From the NCBI RefSeq assembly GCF_000424145.1, contig NZ_AUJI01000014.1:56636-120635 (forward strand): 64,000 nucleotides of DNA, written 5' to 3'. Shown here in pieces: positions 1-8,275 of the stretch (its first letter is position 1; the number at the start of each line of letters is the position of its first letter). The DNA is from Butyrivibrio sp. AC2005 (GTDB lineage Bacteria; Bacillota; Clostridia; Lachnospirales; Lachnospiraceae). A program made the position numbers and the translations under genes. The notes under the pieces are model-generated. The model saw only the letters and a program-made list of their open reading frames with translations, searched no databases and was not told the origin of the DNA.

Positions 1-480
1 TGCTTTAACAAGCTTCAAACCGGCAAGCTTCAAGGTCTCACGTAATCCCGTAATAAGATCCAGCGGAACTGCATATGCAAGAAGGCTTATACTGTTTGAT
101 TCCTCACCGCCTTTTTCATCAATTCTCTTTACATAGTCATAAACATACTGATTCAATTCCCCCTGAATGAAGTCCTTAAACTCAAAGGGGATGTTATATC
201 TGATCTGTTCATCAGAAAGCCTGGGGGTTGTAATCTTACGTACAAATATTTCGCTGTCTGCTATTACATAAGCTGCATTTTTGCACTTAATTTCCTTATC
301 TTTTATCTGCTCTTTTAAAAACTCAGCAAAAAGATGATGAGAAATAATTTTATTACCCTCAACTATATTATCCGGCAATTCTTCCCAATATGATTTGCGG
401 ACTACCCCGCCTCTCATCAAGGTCATTGCCAGTCTTCCATGTGTGACGCTTATTCCTAAAACAGCCTGCTTATTTGCCAT
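1..480 (-). CDS. pilM: Type IV pilus assembly protein PilM, partial (N-terminal 160 codons)
   Basis: An open frame starts at ATG 480 and runs off the left edge without a stop. The N-terminus (MANKQAVLGISVTHGRLAMT) looks like the first strand and phosphate loop of an actin-like ASKHA fold, and the segment SDEQIRYNIPFEFKDFI fits the region where PilM proteins contact PilN-type partners. PilM is a cytoplasmic protein that couples the assembly ATPases to the inner-membrane alignment complex. It lies 13 nt downstream of pilD in a seven-gene pilus operon, so pilN/pilO-like genes are expected beyond the edge. Assignment rests on context plus these motifs. A more general competence/pilus ASKHA protein is the alternative. 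Confidence 0.75.
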   Translation of the reverse strand, partial: MANKQAVLGISVTHGRLAMTLMRGGVVRKSYWEELPDNIVEGNKIISHHLFAEFLKEQIKDKEIKCKNAAYVIADSEIFVRKITTPRLSDEQIRYNIPFEFKDFIQGELNQYVYDYVKRIDEKGGEESNSISLLAYAVPLDLITGLRETLKLAGLKLVKA

Positions 481-493
481 TAGTTCTCCCCTC

Positions 494-1285
494 TCATAGC
501 ATTCGTAAATACCAGTCTGTTATATCGTTGCCAATTATAAGTAATATGTATGATGCTGTTGCTATAGCAGGTCCAAAAGGAAACTCTTTTGTCGCCTTTG
601 GATCTATAATTTTTCTCGCCATTGCAAACATTAGTCCTAATACACAGGACAAAATAACAAGTTCATAAGCTCCTGCAAATCCAAGATACAATCCCAGTAT
701 TGCAAATAGTTTTATATCCCCGCCTCCAAGACTATCCCTTTTGAGGATTCTGTCCATTATAAGGCTGAGTGTAAGCATTACTGCCCCTGCAATAACTCCT
801 GCCAATAACCCGAAACCCAAATCCTTTATGCTCCAGTCTCCTGTTACAACCTCGAGCAGAGAAAAAAATACCCAGTTAAAAAAAGCTGTTATAAGAAGAC
901 CATTCGGTATTTCAAGTATCTCAAGATCAACCAATGCCATAGCAAAAAGGCAACCGGTCAAAACCCAGTTTTTACAGAACAGAAGCATATCGGGCTTTGT
1001 AAAAGCATAGAGGAAAACCGATAAAAACATAAATATAAGCTCTGTAACCGGATATCTTACAGATATTTTTTTGCCACAATATCTGCACTTCCCTCTGCTT
1101 AGCACATAACTCAAAACAGGAATCAGATCAATCGCCCCAAGCTTATGTCCGCAATCCCTGCAGCGGCTTCTGTCTTTGACAAAATCTTCATTTCTTACAA
1201 TCCGCATAGCCATACAATTCAGAAATGACCCAAATATAAGTCCAAATACTGCTATACAGGCTATGTTGTATACCCCTTCTGTCAA
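494..1285 (-). CDS. pilD: Prepilin peptidase / N-methyltransferase PilD
   Basis: A 263-residue polytopic membrane protein that cleaves the leader of type IV prepilins and methylates the new N-terminus. The FGSFLNC motif near residues 18-24 and the two zinc-binding pairs C42/C45 and C67/C70 mark the methyltransferase half. The aspartyl-protease half shows VDLEILEIPNG and the GGGD motif (GGGDIKLF, about residue 190). About seven hydrophobic segments are visible. The start is TTG, placed about 7 nt after an AGGGG Shine-Dalgarno, and the pilC stop ends 1 nt upstream, suggesting translational coupling. Full family length. Confidence 0.93.
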   Translation of the reverse strand: MTEGVYNIACIAVFGLIFGSFLNCMAMRIVRNEDFVKDRSRCRDCGHKLGAIDLIPVLSYVLSRGKCRYCGKKISVRYPVTELIFMFLSVFLYAFTKPDMLLFCKNWVLTGCLFAMALVDLEILEIPNGLLITAFFNWVFFSLLEVVTGDWSIKDLGFGLLAGVIAGAVMLTLSLIMDRILKRDSLGGGDIKLFAILGLYLGFAGAYELVILSCVLGLMFAMARKIIDPKATKEFPFGPAIATASYILLIIGNDITDWYLRML

Positions 1286-1286
1286 A

Positions 1287-2510
1287 TCACAACCCCTGAT
1301 ACATGCTGAACATAGACATGTATATTGCTATTACAATAAATCCTGCAACAACAGCTATAAATATCAAAAGCGCAGGCTCAAGCATCGCAATAGCCTTTGT
1401 AACCGCCTGCTCCAGTTCGTTATCGTAGTAAGCAGCGATTACATCAAGGGTGTGTTTCATTTCACCTGTCTCTTCTCCAACACCAACCATATCCGTAAGT
1501 ATGTCAGGCATAACCTCTGTATCACGCATGGAATCAACTACGGTACGTCCTTCTTCAATTTTGGAAACCATACCCTCTATTTTTTTCCTGTAAACTTCAT
1601 TGGTCATTACCTTTGAAGTTATGCTGACAGCCTTGGTCATTGGAATTCCTGCGCCTATCATGGTTGCCATTGTATTTGCAAACAGGCTTGCAGCATTAAG
1701 TTCTGCAATATTTCCAAGCACAGGAAGCTTTAGCTGAATTTGCGAAAGCTTGTAGGCGCCTCCCGGCGTCCTTTTGTATAAGTAGTAAGAAACAATAATG
1801 ATTGCAATTACCAACAGAATAATAATTATATTGTCTTTGAAAAAATTGGAGATAGCAATCAGCATCCTTGTCGGAAGAGGCAATTGTCCGCCAATTTCGT
1901 CAAATATTGCGGTAAAAGTCGGAACAACTTTAGCCATCATCACTATTACAACCAAAACAGCCACAGCCAGAACAAACAAAGGATAGCTCATTGCATTTCT
2001 TACTTTTGCACCCATTTTAGTCTGCTTGTCAAAATGTCTGAACATGGAATCAAAAGCGCCTGCAAGATCTCCTGCTTCTTCTCCGGCTCTTAATGTTTCA
2101 CTGAATGTCGGTGGTAAAAAGTCGCCTCCGTGGTCCTGGAAAGAGGTTGAAATTGATCTTCCTGCTTCTACATCCTCGAACACTTTCGCAAGAAGTTTTT
2201 TTAGCACTTTATTAGCAGTCTTATCACCAATAAGCTTAACCGCTCTTGATATGGGTATTCCTGCAGACAAAATTGTCGCGAATTGGCTGCACATAAGAGT
2301 AAAAGCTTTGGAATCCAGCCTTTTACCTCCAATATCCGCCACTAAAAACTCAGGAAGTACCATACCCTTTCCATGCAATTCTTTTATAGAAAGCACTGCA
2401 TCATACTGTTGTTTTATTTTAGCAGTAGCTTCAAGCTGATCGATTGCTTCCAGCATTCCGTTGACTTTTTCCCCCGAAGCCGTTAGTGCTGTATACTTGT
2501 AGCTATTCAT
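1287..2510 (-). CDS. pilC: Type IV pilus inner-membrane platform protein PilC
   Basis: At 407 residues this has the usual length of the T2SSF/PilC family, the membrane platform on which the PilB and PilT motors act. Two repeated cytoplasmic T2SSF domains are visible. The first (about 65-190) has SQFATILSAGIPISRAV and GEEAGDLAGAF; the second (about 270-395) has ANTMATMIGAGIPMTKAV and GVGEETGEM. Hydrophobic segments lie near 175-195, 225-245 and at the C-terminus. The start ATG follows a GGGGGAAAT ribosome site. It sits between pilT (29 nt) and pilD (1 nt). Confidence 0.93.
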   Translation of the reverse strand: MNSYKYTALTASGEKVNGMLEAIDQLEATAKIKQQYDAVLSIKELHGKGMVLPEFLVADIGGKRLDSKAFTLMCSQFATILSAGIPISRAVKLIGDKTANKVLKKLLAKVFEDVEAGRSISTSFQDHGGDFLPPTFSETLRAGEEAGDLAGAFDSMFRHFDKQTKMGAKVRNAMSYPLFVLAVAVLVVIVMMAKVVPTFTAIFDEIGGQLPLPTRMLIAISNFFKDNIIIILLVIAIIIVSYYLYKRTPGGAYKLSQIQLKLPVLGNIAELNAASLFANTMATMIGAGIPMTKAVSITSKVMTNEVYRKKIEGMVSKIEEGRTVVDSMRDTEVMPDILTDMVGVGEETGEMKHTLDVIAAYYDNELEQAVTKAIAMLEPALLIFIAVVAGFIVIAIYMSMFSMYQGL

Positions 2511-2539
2511 ATTTCCCCCATAGAATATGTCTTAAGTGG

Positions 2540-3592
2540 TTAGTTCATGTTTCTGGAAACGAAGTCCTTATTTACTGCATAATATAGTGCGCTGTCTCTT
2601 GATATCAGTCCTTTTCTTACCAGCATCACTATTGACTGATCCATTGTCTGTCCGCCTATTTCGGCACTTGTAGCAACTGCATTTGCAATCTGCGGAGTAT
2701 TCCCTGTTCTGATAAGGTTTCTGATTGCATCAGTAACAATCATGTACTCTGCTGCAAGCGCTCTTCCACCGTCTTTTTTCTTGATAAGCTGTTGTGTAAG
2801 TACCGCCTGCAGTACCATTGAGAGCTGAAGCCTTATCTGCTGCTGAGCCCCCTCAGGAAATACCTGAACCATACGATCTATGGAATCCGAAGCACTTCCT
2901 GTATGAAGCGTTCCAAAGACAAGATGTCCTGTTTCTGCAGCTGTTATAGCCGTTTCTATCGTATCTCTGTCTCGCATTTCTCCGATAAGAATAACATCAG
3001 GATCTTCTCTTAATGAAGCTCTAAGCCCCATCGAAAAACTCTCTGTATCTTTTCCTATTTCTCTTTGATTTATTGCGCAAAGATCCGGCGTATACACATA
3101 CTCAATCGGGTCTTCCAGAGTGACTATATGTTTCTTATAATGATGATTTATATCATCAAGTATTGCTGCCAGTGTAGTGGATTTACCGGATCCTGTTTCA
3201 CCTGTTACAAGCACAATTCCCTTATGAAGCTTCGGAAGATCAAGCACTCCCAAAGGAAGTCCTAACGTTCCCAACTCCGGTATATACTCTGACAATATTC
3301 TAAGCGCAAGTGAAGGTACTTCACGCTGCTTAAAAAGATGTATACGACATCTGCTTCCTGCAAAGGTATCTGCAGCATCGAATTCGCCAACTTTTAGAAA
3401 TTCATTAAAAGCCTCTTCTGTTTTGGTTAGGCTTTTCGCTATACTAATGCACTCTTCTCTGGTAACCGGGGTATCTACAATATTCTCCAGCTCACCATTT
3501 TTCCTAACCTTTGGCGGAATCCCACATATAATATGTATGTCTGATGCACCTTCAGCCTTTGCTCCGGCAACCATTTCATCTAATGTCATCAT
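2540..3592 (-). CDS. pilT: Type IV pilus retraction ATPase PilT
   Basis: A hexameric cytoplasmic AAA-like motor that powers pilus retraction and twitching. The 350-residue protein has the short PilT N-domain (SDIHIICGIPPKVRKNGEL), a Walker A of GETGSGKST, an Asp-box and Walker B region (DPDVILIGEMRD) and the His-box (TGHLVFGTLHT). The C-terminus carries an aminoterminal-to-HAEVR-like retraction region rather than the Cys tetrad of PilB. The chosen ATG follows AGAGG with 8 nt spacing; a second ATG follows directly. Presence of pilT indicates retractable pili rather than a secretion-only system. Confidence 0.93.
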   Translation of the reverse strand: MMTLDEMVAGAKAEGASDIHIICGIPPKVRKNGELENIVDTPVTREECISIAKSLTKTEEAFNEFLKVGEFDAADTFAGSRCRIHLFKQREVPSLALRILSEYIPELGTLGLPLGVLDLPKLHKGIVLVTGETGSGKSTTLAAILDDINHHYKKHIVTLEDPIEYVYTPDLCAINQREIGKDTESFSMGLRASLREDPDVILIGEMRDRDTIETAITAAETGHLVFGTLHTGSASDSIDRMVQVFPEGAQQQIRLQLSMVLQAVLTQQLIKKKDGGRALAAEYMIVTDAIRNLIRTGNTPQIANAVATSAEIGGQTMDQSIVMLVRKGLISRDSALYYAVNKDFVSRNMN

Positions 3593-3622
3593 GGCATGTA
3601 CCTCTTAACTACGATTCCCATG

Positions 3623-5338
3623 CTACATATTTTCATTTGTTACTCTTAATACTTCATAAACCGTAGTCACACCTTCTTCAATAAGCTTTACACCCGACTC
3701 TTTAAGTGATACGAAATCCGAGTCTTCCTTTTTCAGCTCTTTTTCTATCTCGCCTCTTCCGGCTTTATGATATATAAGTTCTGCAATCTGAGGTGTCACC
3801 ATCATTATCTCAAATATGGCAATTCTTCCGGAATATCCTGTATTGAAGCAGTGTTGACATCCTTTACCGAACTTAAACTTTGTTCCGGGTTTTATTTTTA
3901 CTCCAAGTCTTTCAACTTCATCTCTTTGAGGCTCATATTCCTCTGCACAATACGGACAAACCCGTCTGACAAGTCTCTGAGAAATAACTCCTCTAAGAGT
4001 GGCGGAAATCAGATATGGCTCAACACCCAAATCCTCAAGTCTGTCAATTGCACCCACTGCGTCGTTAGTATGAATTGTACTCATAACAAAACGTCCTGTA
4101 AGGGCCGCTCTCAGACATATCTCTGCTGTTTCTCCGTCACGTATCTCACCTACAGATACTATATCGGGATCCTGACGAAGAATCGCTCTTAGTCCATTTG
4201 CAAAGGTCATATTGGTCTTGGTATTTACCTGAACCTGATTAAGACCATCAAGGTTATATTCTATAGGATCCTCCAGTGTAACCAGATTAACATCCCTTGT
4301 ATTAAGCTCATTAAGCATCGCATACATGGTAGTGGTTTTACCGGATCCTGTAGGACCTACAAGAAGCATTACACCATTTTTATAGTGTATCAGTTTCTCA
4401 TACTTCTCCATATCATCTGAGCGAAGTCCCAGCATTTCTTTATCAATTTCTGTATTGGATTTATCCAGAAGACGACATACTATTTTCTCTCCCCACGCTA
4501 TCGGTAGAGTAGATACACGCATGTCTATACTTTTATTAAGAACACTGACAGCGAATCTGCCATCCTGGGGAATTCTTTTTTCTGCCACATCCATTCCGGA
4601 CATAGTCTTTATTCTCGCCAATACAGCTGCAGTAACTTCATTTGGCACTTTCAGAATATCCCTTAGGACACCATCAATACGCATCCTGACATCCATATCT
4701 GTTTCTCTTGGCTCAAAGTGAATATCAGATGCACGTTCTGCAACCGCTCTCTCAATAATGGAATTTACAAGACGAATAGTGGGAGCACTTTCACTGTCCC
4801 TACTTAATGAATTTGAGGTTATGACATAGTCAAAACCTGATAATGGTGACTCTGTCCCACCATCATGTCCGATTTCTTTCTTATAGTCAGCTATTGCCTG
4901 CTTTGCATTCTCATTGCCATACAATGTATTTATGGCTCTCTCCACGGCAACATGCGTCGAAATTAGCGGTACAATTTTTAAATTTGTCGCCTTACGCACT
5001 TCATCAAGCGCATAATAATTAAGGGGATCATCCATAGCCACATAAAGCGTATCCCCTTCCTTTTGTACCGGAACAAGGTGATTCTGCTTAGCAGTATTAC
5101 GCTGGACAAGTTTTGCCATCTCCTGCTTAATACTTACCTTCGCAAGATCTATATAGTCGACCTCCAACTGAATTGCCAGAGTCTGTGCAATATCATCCGG
5201 AGTAACTATTTTATTATTTATAAGAACTTCACCAAGTTTTTCATGCGTTTGTTTCTGCATTTCAAGTGCATACTGCAACTCATTCTCATTGATCAGACCT
5301 CTCTCTATGAGCAGGTCACCGATTCTCTTCTTTGGCAT
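3623..5338 (-). CDS. pilB: Type IV pilus assembly ATPase PilB with MshEN-like N-terminus
   Basis: The 571-residue extension motor of the GspE/PilB family. Residues 5-28 and 34-57 form two 24-residue motifs of the form R/K-(I/L)-G-xx-L...L-xxx-L-xx-Q separated by five residues, which is the layout of the MshEN cyclic-di-GMP-binding domain. The second motif has Lys in place of Arg. The catalytic half shows the Walker A GPTGSGKTT, Walker B region DPDIVSVGEIRD, His-box STIHTND and the zinc-binding CPYC...CQHC tetrad. It follows pilin genes and precedes pilT with 30-nt gaps. Cyclic-di-GMP control is an inference from the motif spacing. Confidence 0.95.
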   Translation of the reverse strand: MPKKRIGDLLIERGLINENELQYALEMQKQTHEKLGEVLINNKIVTPDDIAQTLAIQLEVDYIDLAKVSIKQEMAKLVQRNTAKQNHLVPVQKEGDTLYVAMDDPLNYYALDEVRKATNLKIVPLISTHVAVERAINTLYGNENAKQAIADYKKEIGHDGGTESPLSGFDYVITSNSLSRDSESAPTIRLVNSIIERAVAERASDIHFEPRETDMDVRMRIDGVLRDILKVPNEVTAAVLARIKTMSGMDVAEKRIPQDGRFAVSVLNKSIDMRVSTLPIAWGEKIVCRLLDKSNTEIDKEMLGLRSDDMEKYEKLIHYKNGVMLLVGPTGSGKTTTMYAMLNELNTRDVNLVTLEDPIEYNLDGLNQVQVNTKTNMTFANGLRAILRQDPDIVSVGEIRDGETAEICLRAALTGRFVMSTIHTNDAVGAIDRLEDLGVEPYLISATLRGVISQRLVRRVCPYCAEEYEPQRDEVERLGVKIKPGTKFKFGKGCQHCFNTGYSGRIAIFEIMMVTPQIAELIYHKAGRGEIEKELKKEDSDFVSLKESGVKLIEEGVTTVYEVLRVTNENM

Positions 5339-5368
5339 ATTTCCCCCTGCATTACCAACTAAGAAATG

Positions 5369-5728
5369 TTATGGTTTAACCCATTCGGTTATTACACTCT
5401 GATCTTCTGCAATTGTAATTAACAGGTACTTTCCCTGATGCTCCTTTGAGGATCCATATGGCACGACAGTTGTCTTCGCTTTCAGTGGATCAACAAACTT
5501 CTTGTTTTCAGCATCATAAACAGCCTCTGTGAACAGATCATTCTGCACAAGCTCAAGCGATGCCTTACGTTCTGCAGCAATAACTATCTCATTATCCATG
5601 TCTTCCAACGAATTATTAATATTATTACGCGCAATTCTTACAACAATAATTGCAACAAGTGCAAGTGCAATAAGCGCTATAAGAACCACTACTCTGGATA
5701 ATCCTTTACTGCCTTTTAATTTCATCAT
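5369..5728 (-). CDS. Small pilin-like single-pass membrane protein
   Basis: A 119-residue protein with a short basic N-terminus (MMKLKGSKG), one hydrophobic helix (about 11-33) and a 85-residue soluble domain. The layout resembles a class III-like or divergent prepilin, with Gly followed by a hydrophobic residue at the cytoplasmic edge, but the Glu expected at +5 of a mature pilin is Val. It therefore might be a minor pilin, a pilus anchor or an unrelated accessory protein. It lies between pilA and pilB in the same operon, starting at an ATG-ATG pair behind an AGGGA ribosome site. No specific family was recognised. Confidence 0.6.
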   Translation of the reverse strand: MMKLKGSKGLSRVVVLIALIALALVAIIVVRIARNNINNSLEDMDNEIVIAAERKASLELVQNDLFTEAVYDAENKKFVDPLKAKTTVVPYGSSKEHQGKYLLITIAEDQSVITEWVKP

Positions 5729-5756
5729 TATTTCCCTGTAAGATAGTCAGAAAACA

Positions 5757-6113
5757 TCAGTTTACGCTAAGCTCGCCATCATCATTGCAAGATACAGACC
5801 AACTTCCTGAAGTCTTTGCTGCCGGTGGGTTAATTCCACTTGGCCATGCAATCTCAGACTGCCAACCTTCTTTCTTCTGCTGAACAGGTGCAGTCTTAGC
5901 TCCAACTGCCTTTCCTGTTTCAAGGTATTCTGCCATTACCTCAGCATAAAGCGCTCTGATATTCGCAGCATCAGTAGCTTCCCTCGCCTTTTCCAACTGA
6001 TTTGTAAAGGTGGGGATTGCAATTGCAACAAGAACTGCTATGATCGCAACTACAATTAAAAGCTCCGCCAACGTAAAACCTTTTTTCAATCTCTCCCTCA
6101 TTGTTTTGATCAT
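5757..6113 (-). CDS. pilA: Type IV prepilin (major pilin candidate)
   Basis: A 118-residue prepilin and first gene of the pilus operon. The leader (MIKTMRERLKK) ends in the classic G-F-T-L-A-E-L-L motif, so PilD should cut after Gly12 and Glu occupies +5 of the mature protein. A 20-residue hydrophobic helix with the usual Pro near +22 follows. The globular part is short (about 85 residues) and ends without an obvious disulfide pair, having one visible Cys. The ATG follows GGAG with 7 nt spacing. As the first gene with its own promoter it is the most likely major subunit. Confidence 0.9.
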   Translation of the reverse strand: MIKTMRERLKKGFTLAELLIVVAIIAVLVAIAIPTFTNQLEKAREATDAANIRALYAEVMAEYLETGKAVGAKTAPVQQKKEGWQSEIAWPSGINPPAAKTSGSWSVSCNDDGELSVN

Positions 6114-6174
6114 TTCATCTCTCCTTTATATCACTCAAAATATAATTAGCTATGAAATAGATTATAGTATTAAT

Positions 6175-6203
6175 ATTTTACCGCTTTAGCATTCCTTTCA
6201 CAA
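6175..6203 (-). promoter_or_regulatory. Predicted sigma-A promoter of the pilus operon
   Basis: On the minus strand TTGTGA (6203-6198) and TAAAAT (6180-6175) are separated by exactly 17 nt, about 60 nt upstream of pilA. No GEMM-type cyclic-di-GMP riboswitch consensus is visible in the short leader that follows. Confidence 0.5.
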
Positions 6204-6262
6204 TAATACAGTATTGAGTTTTTCTAAAATTCCTATTAATTTATTATATTTTTACACAATTT

Positions 6263-6304
6263 AAAAAAGCATCCCAATAGTCACTTCTGACTATCAGGAT
6301 GCTT
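6263..6304 (-). terminator. Intrinsic terminator of the sugar ABC transporter operon
   Basis: On the minus strand AAGCATCC and GGATGCTT pair around an inner TAGTCA/TGACTA stem, followed by a T run. It lies just after the stop of the solute-binding protein and isolates the pilus operon. Confidence 0.85.
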
Positions 6305-6325
6305 CCATTACTTGTTATTATTCCA

Positions 6326-8131
6326 TTACTGAGCTGCTTTTCTGGCATCAAGCATAGGCTGATACTTCTCTGTATCGAATGCTACAAGATCATCAAATCC
6401 AAGACCCTGAAGCTGACTTACCATATCATCCCACTGAGCATCGAAATCTGCATCATCCTTTGCAAATACCATTCTCCATGAGGAATCCTTGATAACATCG
6501 CCGCACTGCTTACGGATAAGGCTGACATCTGTTGTATCGATTGCAAGAGCAATGTTGATTGAAGGAACAACTGTCATCATGTTGTTGTTCTTTAAGTACT
6601 CAACGTCATCTGCTGCACCGAACTTCTCAGACCACTCATTAGTTGTCTTTGTCTTGTTCATCTCGATTGTTGTTGACCACATATCTGAAGCATAAGGCTC
6701 GCCTGTCTCAGGGTTAACATCACAGGAAGCTACGATCCACTGGTTGATCTGGTTGTTACCATCGTTCCAGTTGCCGCCGCCGAGTTCTTCAGGAACAAGA
6801 ACTTCTGCTGAGAATCTGTTAAGGCCGTCCTCTGTAAGTGTGTACTTGCCATCTTCGATTGTGTATGTAAGACCTTCTGTACCTGCATGCTGGATCTGAA
6901 CACCCTCGGGTGAAGCGTACCAGTCAAGGAACTCCATAAGTCTTGCGAAGTTAGCATCGTCAACCTGTGAACCAACACAGAGAACACGTCCATCACCGTA
7001 ATAGGTGTCTGATGGCTGATAAAGGTTTGTATCTGCTACAGGGATTTCAACGTAGTTGGTTCCCTCGTTACCTCTTGCAGGGCTGTTCCAGAAACCATAC
7101 TGCCAGCTATACCAGTAGAGGTATACTCTCTTATCCTGCATCTTGGAAACAATTGCGTTCCAGTCCTGAGTTGCAGAATCGGGATCAACAAGTCCCATCT
7201 GGTTTGCCTGATAGAAGAACTTAAGCATCTTATAGTACGCACCATCCTTGTCTGTGATAGGCGCGATGCTGTTGTCTGTACCGATAAGCACGGAGCCGTT
7301 AACTTCCTGTCCATACCACTTTGTAAGCTGAGCTACGTTCTCCATGTACTGTGAATCCCAATCCTTCCACATGCTGATTGCATATGCGGGATCGCCGTTC
7401 TCGTTTGTCGGATGAGCATCCTGGATTGACTTAAGGCAAGCAAGAAGATCGTCAAGGTTCTTAAGCTCAGGAGCACCAACCTCGTTGTACATATCCCATC
7501 CCATACGAGGATAAGAATATACGTGAAGCTGCTTGTAATCTGTAGGTCCGTTGTTGTTCATTTCAAGCGGAATACAATAAATCTTGGAGCCATCGCCGAT
7601 CTGAGAGTTGAACTCTTTGATCTGCTTCTCATACTTCATAAGGTTAGGATACTGTGAAAGTACATCTGTAAGATCATGGATAAGTCCTGAATCTACGCAC
7701 TCTGCAGCATCTGCATTATCAAGGATGATAAGATCACCAAGAGCACCTGCTGCGCATCTTGTCTGATAAAGTGCTGCACCATCACCTGATACCTGAGGTG
7801 CAATGATGTTAAGATCCATATTGAACTTGTCCTTAACAATCTTGCCATACCATCCGGGCTGCACACCCTGGAAGTTAGCTGCTACATCGTAGAAATCTAC
7901 TGTGTAGGTCTCATCATGATTAGCTGCAGGAGCAGCCTCAGCTGTTTCCCCACCTTCTGTAGCCTCTGTGCTGTCAGCGCTCTCGGAGCCTGCTGACTCT
8001 GTGCTTGTCTCTGTGCTTGTGTCCCCACCGCCTGTAGTAGTGTCAGCGCCTGTGCTTCCACCACATCCGGCCAGCATACTTACAGTAACGATTGCTGTAA
8101 GTGCCAGAGATGAAAGTTTTTTCAATTTCAT
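6326..8131 (-). CDS. Extracellular solute-binding lipoprotein (LplA-like, family 1)
   Basis: A 601-residue lipoprotein: a basic signal sequence ends in a lipobox with Cys23 (LAGCGGS), followed by a Ser/Thr/Glu-rich linker to about residue 70 and then a large bilobal binding domain. Size and arrangement match the LplA/YtcQ type of oligosaccharide-binding proteins common in Clostridia. It captures sugar outside the membrane for the two permeases encoded upstream. The ATG follows AGGAGG. Unlike the permease pair it is separated from the preceding gene by 144 nt holding repeated hairpins, which could adjust its expression relative to the permeases. The substrate is not evident from sequence; the neighbouring beta-helix protein suggests a plant polysaccharide fragment. 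Confidence 0.88.
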   Translation of the reverse strand: MKLKKLSSLALTAIVTVSMLAGCGGSTGADTTTGGGDTSTETSTESAGSESADSTEATEGGETAEAAPAANHDETYTVDFYDVAANFQGVQPGWYGKIVKDKFNMDLNIIAPQVSGDGAALYQTRCAAGALGDLIILDNADAAECVDSGLIHDLTDVLSQYPNLMKYEKQIKEFNSQIGDGSKIYCIPLEMNNNGPTDYKQLHVYSYPRMGWDMYNEVGAPELKNLDDLLACLKSIQDAHPTNENGDPAYAISMWKDWDSQYMENVAQLTKWYGQEVNGSVLIGTDNSIAPITDKDGAYYKMLKFFYQANQMGLVDPDSATQDWNAIVSKMQDKRVYLYWYSWQYGFWNSPARGNEGTNYVEIPVADTNLYQPSDTYYGDGRVLCVGSQVDDANFARLMEFLDWYASPEGVQIQHAGTEGLTYTIEDGKYTLTEDGLNRFSAEVLVPEELGGGNWNDGNNQINQWIVASCDVNPETGEPYASDMWSTTIEMNKTKTTNEWSEKFGAADDVEYLKNNNMMTVVPSINIALAIDTTDVSLIRKQCGDVIKDSSWRMVFAKDDADFDAQWDDMVSQLQGLGFDDLVAFDTEKYQPMLDARKAAQ

Positions 8132-8198
8132 TTTTCATTCCTCCTTTTTCTAGAAAACCTTCTATCTACACCCACTTAGGAGTTAGATTCATAAGGAA

Positions 8199-8231
8199 GT
8201 TCTGCTCTCGGGCTAAAGCCCTCGCCAGAAC
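8199..8231. repeat. Hairpin element between permease and binding-protein genes
   Basis: GTTCTG at 8199-8204 pairs with CAGAAC at 8226-8231 around an inner GGGCT/AGCCC stem. It lies beside a 29-nt repeat (8240-8268) that recurs twice near 51.3 kb, where it is again beside an outer perfect stem. It may act in mRNA stability or partial termination inside the transporter operon. Confidence 0.55.
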
Positions 8232-8239
8232 GACTTTCA

Positions 8240-8268
8240 CACTAGCCTCGAAAAAACCTCGGCAAGTG
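8240..8268. repeat. 29-nt dispersed repeat, copy 1
   Basis: The plus strand begins CACTAGCCTCG and ends CCTCGGCAAGTG, an imperfect dyad with an A-rich centre. Two relatives of exactly the same length lie at 51292-51320 and 51336-51364. Not a CRISPR: copies are not regularly spaced and are isolated. Confidence 0.6.
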
Positions 8269-8275
8269 TTCAATG

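Noticed and set aside
1176..1616. Plus-strand ORFs across the pilus, pflB, FtsH and other minus-strand genes
   Set aside because: These are antisense shadows in frames opposite clear conserved genes, without ribosome sites or family features.
6114..6262. Cyclic-di-GMP riboswitch before pilA, as in some clostridial pilus operons
   Set aside because: No GEMM-I or GEMM-II core can be seen and the leader after the predicted promoter is short.
8240..8268. CRISPR repeat
   Set aside because: Only three imperfect copies, one of them 43 kb from the others, with no spacer array and no cas genes.
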